Assembly: GCA_013138975.1 (NCBI GenBank)
Contig: WTBR01000006.1
Span: forward strand, 1 to 64,000
Direction: 5' to 3'
Source of the DNA: Bacteroidales bacterium
GTDB lineage: Bacteria > Bacteroidota > Bacteroidia > Bacteroidales > UBA12077
Length of the DNA stretch: 64,000 nucleotides
Positions 1 to 10,100 of the stretch are shown piece by piece. Below the pieces are notes generated by a model. It saw nothing but the letters and a program-made list of their open reading frames with translations, made no database searches and was not told where the DNA came from. The translations under genes were made by a program, and so were the position numbers. Each line of letters opens with the position of its first letter. The stretch's first letter is position 1.

Positions 1-632
1 AAATGGAATATCTTGGTCGAATAGATGATCAGGTTCAGTTAAGAGGATTTAGAATAGAATTAGGTGAAATAGAATCGACAATAAACAAGCATAATAGTAT
101 AAAAGATACTGTTGTAATTGATAGGCAGGAAAAAAATGGTGATAAGTACCTTTGTGCTTACATAGTTTGTAAAGAGGGAATAAATCAGGAAGAAGTACGT
201 ACATATTTATCGGCAAACCTGCCAGATTACATGATCCCTTCATATTTTGTAGAACTTGATAAACTTCCACTAACCAGTAGCGGAAAAAAAGACAGGAAAT
301 CCTTACCTGAACCAGATAAAATAAAAAAACAGTGGGAGCCTCCAACGAATAAAGTGGAAGAAGGATTAATAAAGATGTGGTGTGAGATTTTGGGGATTAG
401 TGAGAAGAAAATAGGAGTAAATTATAATATTTTCGATTTAGGTGGAAATTCAATAAAGGTAACAGTTTATAAAACCCGAATTATGAATAACCTAGATATT
501 GATATACCCCTTTCTGAAATGATGAAAAATCCTTCATTTAAAGAACTTGCAACTTATATAGAAAGTGTGAATTTAATAAGGACACAAGAATCTAATAGTC
601 CGAAAAACGAACAAACGAAATTGATAATATGA
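1..632 (+). CDS. NRPS C-terminal fragment (end of A domain plus carrier), 5' partial
   Basis: The frame is open to the left edge, so the gene begins outside the window. What remains is the C-terminal subdomain of an adenylation domain followed by a peptidyl carrier domain. The A8 motif GRIDDQVQLRGFRIELGEIE starts at about visible residue 5 and A10 reads PLTSSGKKDRK. The carrier motif DLGGNS has its phosphopantetheine Ser at about residue 150. The substrate code lies upstream and cannot be read. No thioesterase follows, so the carrier should pass its chain to the next subunit, whose ATG overlaps this stop by 4 bp (translational coupling). The A8-A10 stretch closely resembles that of the terminal NRPS at 20940-21250, which suggests recent exchange between modules. 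Confidence 0.93.
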   Translation, partial: MEYLGRIDDQVQLRGFRIELGEIESTINKHNSIKDTVVIDRQEKNGDKYLCAYIVCKEGINQEEVRTYLSANLPDYMIPSYFVELDKLPLTSSGKKDRKSLPEPDKIKKQWEPPTNKVEEGLIKMWCEILGISEKKIGVNYNIFDLGGNSIKVTVYKTRIMNNLDIDIPLSEMMKNPSFKELATYIESVNLIRTQESNSPKNEQTKLII

Positions 633-3600
633 AAAAAATAGCTCAACTTATTGTCGATTTAAAAAATCAAGGAATAAACTTAAAATTAGTAGGTTCGAAT
701 CTTGAACTTGCTACAAGTCAGGGAAGTATTCCAGAACATTTTATTTCTATAATCAAAGAAAATAAAGATTCAATTATTGAGTTTTTTAAAAAAAATATAA
801 AGAAAACTGAATCAAGATGTAATATCCTTCCAGTTGAAAAAAAAGAGTATTATATAGCTAGTTCTCAGCAAAGAAGTTTGTATTTCATTCAGGAATTTGA
901 AAAGAAATCTACTGTTTATAATTCCCTTTTTACAATTAAAATAAATAAAAAGTATTTAATACAGCAAATAAAAAAATCAATTAAAATTCTTTTAACAAGA
1001 CATGAAAGTTTAAGATCATCTTTCTGTTTAATTAATGGAGAAGTAGTCCAATTTGTTTGTCCAATTAATCAACTGGAAATTGATAAAGTAGTCAGTATTG
1101 CTGATTCAGTTCAATTAAAAAACGAAAAGCAAACTCCAAGACCATTTGATTTGAATGAAGGACAATTATTTAGGGTTAATATTGTAGAGGGAACTTCATC
1201 AATAAAATTGTTAATTGAGATTCATCATATAATCTATGATGGGATTTCAGTAACTATTATTGAGAATGAATTAAAGAAACTCTTAGAAAATGAAAAACTA
1301 AAACCATTGTATTTGCAATACAGGGATTTCTCAGAATGGTTTAGTTTGAATTCGGATACTAATATCATTAGAAGACAAAAGGATTATTGGCTTAATATGT
1401 ACGAGAATCGAATTCCTGAGCTTAATTTATTCCCAGATTCAAAGATTGATAATGATGGGGTTTTTGCAGGGGCAAACTGTAGTTTTATAACAATTAATGA
1501 TGAATATGAAAAACTCAAGGGCTTAGCTACAAAGTATAACTGTTCCATATTTCATTTAATATTTACGATTTTCTCAATCTTAATCCATAAAGTTACCGGA
1601 AACAAACAATTTATTATAGGAACAATTAATTCAGGAAGGAATTATCCTAACTTGGAGAAAGTTGTAGGTATGTTCGTTAATTTATTGCCTATATTATTTA
1701 AAGTTAATATCGATGATCAATTCTCAAAATATTTAAGTGAGGTACAAAATAATATTGCATCCGCTTTTGATAATCAAGATTATCCGTTTGATGAGTTAGT
1801 AAATATATTGGATTTGCAACGTCAAGATGGATCAACTCCTTTAGTAGATATTGTTTTTGCCTTACATAACCAGATTGATGAAAATCAACGATTTGATATT
1901 AATGGAAGTGACATTATATATAGTGACGATACAATTTCCAAGTTTAAAATGACCATGAATGTTGTTGAGTTAAATGATAAATTTATATTTCACTGGGAGT
2001 TTTCAAAAAACTATTATTCTAAGTCAACGATTTTTAACCTGGTTGAATTATTTAAAACTCTGATTCGTTCCATTGTTGGAGATGATGATCAAATCATAAG
2101 GGAAATACCGGTTATACCTGAAAGTCAAAAAAGAAAAATAGAACTCAATAATAATTTTGAGATTGTTGATTTTCCGCAAATAAAACTTAATAATTTATGG
2201 GGAGATCAAGTTAAAAACAATCTGGATAAAATTGCATTAGTTCAAAAGGATGTTCAACTTTCATACAATTACATTGAAGCCAGAGTTAATGGGCTGGCAA
2301 ACTATTTGAAAAAGCAAGGAATAGTCCAAAATTCATTGGTTGGGATATTGTTAGAAAAAACTGTAGATTTCTATATATCAATTCTAGCAATAATAAGGTG
2401 CGGTGGGACTTATGTTCCGATTGATATTGATTACCCAAAGGAAAGGGTACATTATATCATTAAAGATTCTAATATTAGTTTACTGATCACCGAAAATAAA
2501 TTTTTAAAAAAAAATGGATTTGCATTTAAGGAAGGATCAATTGATTCATCAGAATTCAAAATAATGATGATAGATAAATATTTTGTAAATGAGAGCAAAT
2601 CCAACAATAACCTGAATTATAACAAAATTCAATTTGAAAATAATATAGTTTATGTTATTTATACTTCTGGTTCTACAGGCAAACCAAAGGGAGTATTAGT
2701 AAAAGATAAAAGTGTTGTAAACTTGATCTTATCACAATCCCAATATTTTAATATAACAAAAGATGAAAGAATATTTCAATTTTCTTCTTTAAGCTTTGAT
2801 GCGTCAGTTGAACAAATCTGGTTGGCATTTGCCAATGGTACAACTCTAATTGTTCCAGACAAAGATTTGATATATGATAAGCAGAAATTAGAAAAATATT
2901 TAATTAATAACTGTGTTTCCCATATTCATGCAGTTCCTTCATTTTTAGAAGAAATTGATATGTCACACATTCCAGGTTTAAAAAGAATAATAGCTGGTGG
3001 GGATTTATGTTCTACAGGTTTGGCAAGTGAATGGTATGAAAAGTGTAATTTCTATAATGAGTATGGCCCTACGGAAACAACAGTAACTTCATCAAATTAC
3101 CATGTAAAAGATATCAAATATTCCAATATTCCAATTGGAAGACCTATTAGCAATACAAATACCTTAATATTAGATGAAGATAATTCAATCGTTCCATATG
3201 GTTTTGCTGGAGAATTATTTATTGGAGGTAGTGGGGTTGCGGCGGGTTATATGAATAATAGCGAATTAACGCAGAAAAGATTTGTAACCTTAGAGAATTA
3301 TAATGGATTATTTTATAAAACAGGTGATATTGTGCGCTTTCATTCTGATGGGGAAATCGAATTTTTAGGTAGAAAAGATAATCAAATTAAAATTAGAGGT
3401 TACAGGGTTGAATTGCAAGAAGTAGAAATTTGCTTAATAAGTAATAAACTAATTAAGCAAGCAGTAGTAATTGTATTAGACCAAAGCAATGGTTCAAATA
3501 GTTTATGTGCATATATAGTAGCAGAGCAAAAAATAGAAAATTTAGTTGAAGAAACTAAAAGATTTTTAGAGCAAAAGTTACCTGCTTATATGGTTCCGCA

Positions 3601-6600
3601 ATATATTATAGAATTAGAAGAAATTCCTAAAACTTTTAGTGGGAAAATTAATCGGAATGCACTCGAAATACCAGAATTGATAGATAATGGAATTATAGTT
3701 AAGCCTGAAAATAAAATTGAATCTGAACTATTAATCATTTGGGCTGATGTTTTTAAAATTGCGCCAGAAAAGTTAAGCGTTACTTCTGGATTTTTTGATT
3801 TAGGTGGGCATTCTTTAAAAGCCATGGTACTATTATCTAATATTCATAAAGAAATAGGTGTTAAAATTGAACTAAAAGAATTGTTTCATCAACAAACTAT
3901 TAGAAATCAGGCTAAACATATTTTGGAATTGAGCTCTAGTAGATTTGATAAGATTCAAAAAGCTGTAAAAAAGAGATTCTATAAAATCACTTCTTCACAA
4001 AAACGATTGTTCTTAATCCAAAATCTTAATCTTAACACTACGGCATATAACATACCTCAATTAATTAAGTTGTCTAAAGGTATTGGTGTAGATGATGTTA
4101 AAAAAATATTTAGTAAACTCTCTGAACGCCATGAAAGCTTAAGAACAAAATTTATTGTTATAGAAAATGAACCATTTCAAGAAATATGTAATGAATTAAC
4201 AATTGAAGTAAAAGAAATATTTGAGATTGAAAGCAAATTGTTTTCAGAAACAAAGAATTTGATCAAACCTTTTGATTTAACTCAGACACCACTTTTCAAG
4301 TTATTTATGATAATTACTGAAATAGGGAATAAGTATTTGTTTATTGATGCACATCACATAATTATAGATTTTGTTTCTCATGAAATCTTGACCAATGATT
4401 TCTTAAAACTTAGTCAGGGTAAAACTTTAGACAAATTAGAATTTCAATATAAAGACTATTCAGAATGGATTAATAGCGATAATCAAAAGGAAAGGATTTT
4501 TCAGCAAGAAAAGTATTGGTTAGATGTGTACAAAGATGGGATTCCTAAGTTAAACCTTCCTATGGATTATTCTAGACCTCCAGTATTTACATATAATGGA
4601 GGAAGGATAACCGAAATAATTTCATTCTCTGATTTATCAGAAATAATTCAGCTTCTGAAAGATAATAATATGACAATGAATATGCTATTGTTATCTGTAT
4701 TTAGCATATTTCTATCTAAAACTTCAGATTGTGACAAAGTAGTAATAGGAATACCAGTTTCAGCACGTACACATGCTGACTTGCACAAAGTTGTAGGTTT
4801 TTTTATTAATACTTTAGCCTTAAAATTCGGTTATAAGAAGAATCAAACATTAATTGAATATTTAAAGGATGTTAAAAATGTAGTTTTTCAGGCATTAGAA
4901 AATCAGGAATTTCCTTTTGAAGATTTACAGGATAAAATTACAACTAAGCGCGATTTAAGTCAGAATCAGGTTTTTAATATAATGTTTAATTATTTAAATA
5001 TAGATACAAATGATTTTGAAGAAAGTGAGACTGTTAATTTTACTGAACAATCAAATGTACCATCAAAGTTTGACCTGACATTGACAGTTAAAGATCTTGA
5101 AGATAAGTTAATATTGGATTTTATTTACTACAAAGATATATTTAAAGAAGAAACAGTTCAGAAGTTTATCAAATCATTTAAAACATTATTATTCCAATTA
5201 CCTAAAAAACTAAATGAACTTGTTGCAGATATATGTGTCTTGGATAATAGTGAGAAGAAGAAGCTTCTTTATGAGTTTAATGATACAAAGAAATCAAATT
5301 ACCATTTGCATGATATCATAGATAAATTTAACGATTGTTCTGTAAGATTTAGTAAAAATAATGCGTTAATTTATTCTGAATCAATTTATTCGAATAATGA
5401 AATAAATGATGTTAAATCTAAGTCATTTACTTACGAGCAATTAAATGAAAAATCAAACCAACTTGCTAATCAACTTAAAGAATTAGGTGTAAAACCAGGG
5501 GCTATTGTAGGCTTATATTTTAAACCTTCAATTGAGATGATAACAAGCATAATAGCTGTACTTAAAATAGGAGCCATATTCTTACCAATTAATCATGATC
5601 TTCCTCAAAAAAGGATTGAATATATTTTGAATTCTGCTAGTGTTGATTCCGTTTTAACAGATCTTAATGATTTCAATTGGGCAAATAATTCTGTTAAAAT
5701 CCAAAAAGTAGACTTTATTAATGTAAACAAATACAATAAGGAGTTTTTAAATTGTAAAAATCCAAATGATCAAGCTTATATTATATTCACATCGGGCACA
5801 ACGGGCACTCCCAAAGGAGTTTTGGTTAAAAACAGCGGATTAGTAAATTATCTGAATTGGTTTCAAGATCTTGCTAATATATCCGAAGAAGATAAAACTC
5901 CTTTGCTAACTTCTTTTGCATTTGATTTAGGTTATACAGCTTTGTTTTCTTCTATTTTATTTGGTGCCGAATTACACCTTTTGCATAAAAGCATTTTGTC
6001 TTCTCCATTTGAGATGCTTAAATATTTATCATCAATGAATATTAGTTATGTGAAGTTAACACCTTCACTATTTTCAGTTTTATCTGATATTAATGATTTC
6101 AATAAGCTCATTATGAAATTAAGAATGGTGGTCTTAGGGGGGGAAGTTATTCATAAAGAGGATGTTGTAAAATCAATCAAAATCAATAATAATTTAAGTA
6201 TAGTTAACCATTATGGACCAAGTGAAGCAACAATAGGATGTGTTGCCTGCCTCATAAATAAGGATAATATTAAATCTTATCAGAAAAATCCAGTAATTGG
6301 AAGACCAATAAATAATACGCAAGCTTATATACTTGATGAAAATAAGAATTTAGTATCATTTGGATATGAAGGAATGTTATACATAAGTGGTAATGGATTA
6401 GCTGAGGGGTATCTTAATGAAGCTGAAAATACAATTAATCAGTTTATTCCTGATTTAAATTTTACAAATACTAATTTATATTGTACAGGGGATAAGGCAA
6501 AATGGCTTGAGAATGGAACAATAGAATTTATTGGAAGAAATGATTCACAAGTAAAAGTTAATGGTTATAGAATTGGGCTTGAAGAAATTGAAAATTATAT

Positions 6601-7183
6601 CTTAAAATATGATGAAATTAGAAATGTTAAAATAGTACTTAATAAAATAGGTCAAAACATTGACCAGCTCTGTTGTTTTTTAGTTATCGACCAATCAGGG
6701 TATAATTTTTCAAATGAAAAGCTAAAAAAATATTTAGTGGAATATTTTCCTGCATATATGATTCCGTCAATTTTTAAAGTTGTTGATGAGATCCCTCTTA
6801 CAGTGAATGGTAAAGTTGATTTGGAATTACTTTTAAGTTTTTCAAATGAAGATCAAAAATCAATTCAAAGGGCGTCGAATAATACAGAAGAAATGCTTGT
6901 GAAAATATGGGCGGAATTATTAAATAAACACGATAAAGAAATCTGTACTAAGACAAATTTCTTTGAACTTGGAGGCAATTCTTTAGCTGTTTTAAAAATG
7001 ATTCAAATGATAAGTGATCAGTTTCAGTTAAAACTTAATCCTGTTACAATTTTTCAATTCCCTACCATTATTGAACTTGAGGAGTTCATAAATAAAGATC
7101 CTAATCAAGTAAATAATGAAGAATCTGAAATAATAGATTATGCTGAAGAAGAATATGAAGTTATAAACTTGATAGACGAATAA
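629..7183 (+). CDS. two-module NRPS (docking-C-A-T-C-A-T), second module predicted Asp
   Basis: This 2184-residue peptide synthetase starts with a TubC-type N-terminal docking domain (residues 1-55), expected to accept the chain from the upstream subunit. C1 (about 70-490) has intact HHIIYDG at 199-205. A1 (about 520-1020) has core motif YTSGSTGKPKG near 678; its ten-residue code reads about D-A-E-H-I-G-E-V-T-K, which I do not assign. Carrier 1 is LGGHS with Ser1062. C2 has HHIIIDF at 1242-1248 (Gly of HHxxxDG replaced by Phe). A2 (about 1560-2060) has FTSGTTGTPKG near 1720 and reads D-L-T-K-V-G-H-I-G-K, the published aspartate code. Carrier 2 is LGGNS with Ser2118. An acidic tail probably docks to the PKS subunit that starts 5 bp downstream. 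No epimerase or thioesterase is present. Family is certain; the A2 substrate is a strong prediction. Confidence 0.95.
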   Translation: MKKIAQLIVDLKNQGINLKLVGSNLELATSQGSIPEHFISIIKENKDSIIEFFKKNIKKTESRCNILPVEKKEYYIASSQQRSLYFIQEFEKKSTVYNSLFTIKINKKYLIQQIKKSIKILLTRHESLRSSFCLINGEVVQFVCPINQLEIDKVVSIADSVQLKNEKQTPRPFDLNEGQLFRVNIVEGTSSIKLLIEIHHIIYDGISVTIIENELKKLLENEKLKPLYLQYRDFSEWFSLNSDTNIIRRQKDYWLNMYENRIPELNLFPDSKIDNDGVFAGANCSFITINDEYEKLKGLATKYNCSIFHLIFTIFSILIHKVTGNKQFIIGTINSGRNYPNLEKVVGMFVNLLPILFKVNIDDQFSKYLSEVQNNIASAFDNQDYPFDELVNILDLQRQDGSTPLVDIVFALHNQIDENQRFDINGSDIIYSDDTISKFKMTMNVVELNDKFIFHWEFSKNYYSKSTIFNLVELFKTLIRSIVGDDDQIIREIPVIPESQKRKIELNNNFEIVDFPQIKLNNLWGDQVKNNLDKIALVQKDVQLSYNYIEARVNGLANYLKKQGIVQNSLVGILLEKTVDFYISILAIIRCGGTYVPIDIDYPKERVHYIIKDSNISLLITENKFLKKNGFAFKEGSIDSSEFKIMMIDKYFVNESKSNNNLNYNKIQFENNIVYVIYTSGSTGKPKGVLVKDKSVVNLILSQSQYFNITKDERIFQFSSLSFDASVEQIWLAFANGTTLIVPDKDLIYDKQKLEKYLINNCVSHIHAVPSFLEEIDMSHIPGLKRIIAGGDLCSTGLASEWYEKCNFYNEYGPTETTVTSSNYHVKDIKYSNIPIGRPISNTNTLILDEDNSIVPYGFAGELFIGGSGVAAGYMNNSELTQKRFVTLENYNGLFYKTGDIVRFHSDGEIEFLGRKDNQIKIRGYRVELQEVEICLISNKLIKQAVVIVLDQSNGSNSLCAYIVAEQKIENLVEETKRFLEQKLPAYMVPQYIIELEEIPKTFSGKINRNALEIPELIDNGIIVKPENKIESELLIIWADVFKIAPEKLSVTSGFFDLGGHSLKAMVLLSNIHKEIGVKIELKELFHQQTIRNQAKHILELSSSRFDKIQKAVKKRFYKITSSQKRLFLIQNLNLNTTAYNIPQLIKLSKGIGVDDVKKIFSKLSERHESLRTKFIVIENEPFQEICNELTIEVKEIFEIESKLFSETKNLIKPFDLTQTPLFKLFMIITEIGNKYLFIDAHHIIIDFVSHEILTNDFLKLSQGKTLDKLEFQYKDYSEWINSDNQKERIFQQEKYWLDVYKDGIPKLNLPMDYSRPPVFTYNGGRITEIISFSDLSEIIQLLKDNNMTMNMLLLSVFSIFLSKTSDCDKVVIGIPVSARTHADLHKVVGFFINTLALKFGYKKNQTLIEYLKDVKNVVFQALENQEFPFEDLQDKITTKRDLSQNQVFNIMFNYLNIDTNDFEESETVNFTEQSNVPSKFDLTLTVKDLEDKLILDFIYYKDIFKEETVQKFIKSFKTLLFQLPKKLNELVADICVLDNSEKKKLLYEFNDTKKSNYHLHDIIDKFNDCSVRFSKNNALIYSESIYSNNEINDVKSKSFTYEQLNEKSNQLANQLKELGVKPGAIVGLYFKPSIEMITSIIAVLKIGAIFLPINHDLPQKRIEYILNSASVDSVLTDLNDFNWANNSVKIQKVDFINVNKYNKEFLNCKNPNDQAYIIFTSGTTGTPKGVLVKNSGLVNYLNWFQDLANISEEDKTPLLTSFAFDLGYTALFSSILFGAELHLLHKSILSSPFEMLKYLSSMNISYVKLTPSLFSVLSDINDFNKLIMKLRMVVLGGEVIHKEDVVKSIKINNNLSIVNHYGPSEATIGCVACLINKDNIKSYQKNPVIGRPINNTQAYILDENKNLVSFGYEGMLYISGNGLAEGYLNEAENTINQFIPDLNFTNTNLYCTGDKAKWLENGTIEFIGRNDSQVKVNGYRIGLEEIENYILKYDEIRNVKIVLNKIGQNIDQLCCFLVIDQSGYNFSNEKLKKYLVEYFPAYMIPSIFKVVDEIPLTVNGKVDLELLLSFSNEDQKSIQRASNNTEEMLVKIWAELLNKHDKEICTKTNFFELGGNSLAVLKMIQMISDQFQLKLNPVTIFQFPTIIELEEFINKDPNQVNNEESEIIDYAEEEYEVINLIDE

Positions 7184-7188
7184 TTACT

Positions 7189-10100
7189 ATGGAAATCAAA
7201 AAAGAAAATCAATATACTGGACTGGAGTTAGCTATTATAGGTTTGTCATGTAAATTCCCGGGAAGTAAGAATGTTCAAGAGTTTTGGAGTAATTTATACA
7301 AAGGAAAAGAAACAATATCATTTTTTACAGAGAAGGAATTACTTGATGAAGGGATTAGTGAAAGACTAATAGAAAATGATAATTATATTAAAGCATCAGG
7401 TATTTTAGCAGATAAGGGGTGTTTTGATTCAAGGTTTTTTGGTTACAAACCAGAAGAAGCTAAATTGATGAATCCACAATTGCGGTTATTACATGAAAGC
7501 GTATGGAATGCGCTTGAAGACGCAGGGTACGATCCATCCATTTACAAGGGGAAAATTGGGTTATTTGCAGGTGCTGCAAAAAATTACAATTGGGAAACTG
7601 GGTCTATGTTAAGAAGTAATCAAGAAGCATTACAGGGAAATATTTCAAAATATTTGTATAATGTCAATTTTATGTGTTCAAGAGTTGCATATAATCTTAA
7701 TTTAAAGGGACCTGCAGTTTTTGTTGATACTGCATGTTCTTCATCATTCGTTGCAGTTCATTTGGCAGGTAATTCATTATTATTGGGAGAATGTGATATT
7801 GCGATTGCTGGAGGAGTTCGTTTGTTTGAGCATGTTAAAGATGGTTATATGTATCAGCCGGGAATGATACATTCAAAAGATGGTCATTGTAGGGCATTTG
7901 ATGTGAATGCAAATGGAGCTGTCCCTGGAGAAGGTATTGGCTTAGTTGTTATTAAGAAGTTAAAGAAAGCATTGGAGGATGGGGATAATATTCATGCGAT
8001 AATAAAAGGATCTGCTATTAATAATGATGGAAATAGAAAGATTGGCTATACAGCTCCGAGTATTAATGGACAAGTTGATGTTATAAAAAAAGCATTGAAA
8101 AGGGCGAAAGTAGATCCATCAACAATATCTTATATTGAAGGGCATGGGACAGGTACGGTATTAGGTGATTCAATTGAGATGCAATCCCTTGAAGAAGTAT
8201 TTAGAAATAATTCTGATAAAAAGTTAGGGCTTGGTTCTGTTAAAACTAATATTGGTCATTTAGATTTTGCAGCTGGAATAGCTAGTCTGATTAAAGCAGT
8301 TTTAGTACTTAAAAATAAAAAAATAACACCAACCTTACACTTTAAAAGCCTTAATACAAATGTTGCACATGATAAGTTTCCATTCTTTGTCAATAATCAG
8401 TTAACAGAGTTTAATGACCATAAGTCGGTATTAAGGGCAGGAGTGAGTTCTTTTGGAATTGGGGGGACAAATTCACATGTTATTCTTGAAGAGGCTCCCA
8501 ATAAAGATCTTACGATAAATGAGGAAGAGAATAAATTGTTGCTTTTATCTGCAAAGACTTCAGATGCTTTATTGCAACGTAAGAGTGATCTTCTTAGTTT
8601 TCTTAAATTAAACAATGAAATTTGCTTTGATGATCTTATTTATACTTTGCAAATTGGTAGGAAATCATTAAAACACAGAACTGCCCTTGTTTGTAAAAAT
8701 GTACGAGAAGCTATTGATATGCTTTCTAGTCCACAAAATGGCGATGAAATTCATGAAATAGTTAATAGTGAATGCAAACAAATAGTGTTTATGTTTTCTG
8801 GTCAGGGAAGTCAATATGCCAATATGGGAAAGCAGCTATATGGTGAAAACAAATTCTTTAGAGATAAAATGGATGAATGTTTTGAGATTGCATCAAATTA
8901 TTTGGATGAAAATTTAAAAGATATTCTATTTACAACTGAAGTTGATAAAGACAAAAAAAACCAAATTAATAATACAAATTATACACATCCACTTTTATTT
9001 ATTTTTGAATATTCCTTAGCCAGTTGGTTGATAGAACTTGGAATAAGACCGGATTTCATGATAGGACATAGCCTTGGAGAGTACGTTGCTGCATGCCTAA
9101 GCGGAGCTCTTAACTTAGAAGATGCTATACGCCTGGTAATTCAAAGAGGAAGACTAATTTGGAGTATGCCAAAAGGGAGTATGTTAAGTGTTACAATGTC
9201 AGAACAAGAAGCTGATCAATACCTGTCAACAGAAATAGATTTAGCAGCAGTAAATGCACATAATTTATGCGTTTTATCAGGCAGAACCGATGCAATTAAA
9301 GTCCTAGAACAAGAATTAAAGGATAAAGGAATTGTATGTCGAGAACTGATTACTTCACATGCCTTCCATTCACATATGATGAATCCAATATTGAAAGAAT
9401 TTGAGAGAGAAATTGATGGAGTGCATTTTGGAGAAATAAAAATACCCTTTGTATCTAATTTGACAGGTAATTTTGTGACAAGTGCAGAAATATCCAGTTC
9501 AAATTATTGGATAAAACACTTAAGACAGACAGTAAGGTATAACAATGGAATTAAATCTTTAATAAATAAACCAAAAACACTTTTTATAGAAGTTGGACCA
9601 GGAAAAACCTTAGCAGGATTAACTCAATATGCAAATATAGACAATAGTAAAGGGAACAAGGTTTTAACAACAGTAAGAAATGAAAAACATTTAGAGGATG
9701 ATTACAAATATTTTTTGAAATCTCTAGCCCAAATATGGAACTCGGGTATTAATTTGAATTGGACAAAAACATTTAATAACACTCCTAAAAGAATTTCAAT
9801 ACCTGGATATCCCTTTGAAAGAATAAAGTATCCAATAAATCAAAGTGAATTTGTAAATAAATATATTTTAACAGCGAATAGTAATAGAAATCAAAATGTA
9901 AATGAATGGATTTACGAAAATTCATGGAAACGAAAATCGCTTATAGTTAATGAAAATAAATTTGTTAATAGTAAGGTGTCTATACTTTTTGTTGATGATA
10001 ACGAATTATGTAGAGTTGTTGTTGATGCATTTAAAAAGAGAGAGCAACAAATTATTTTTGTAAAAAAAGGAGAAAAATATAGTAAGGACGAGAAAGGGGA

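Noticed and set aside
49..345. Minus-strand ORF opposite the NRPS fragment
   Set aside because: It is a shadow of the conserved A8-A10 region; its composition is unlike a protein and the sense strand has clear motifs.
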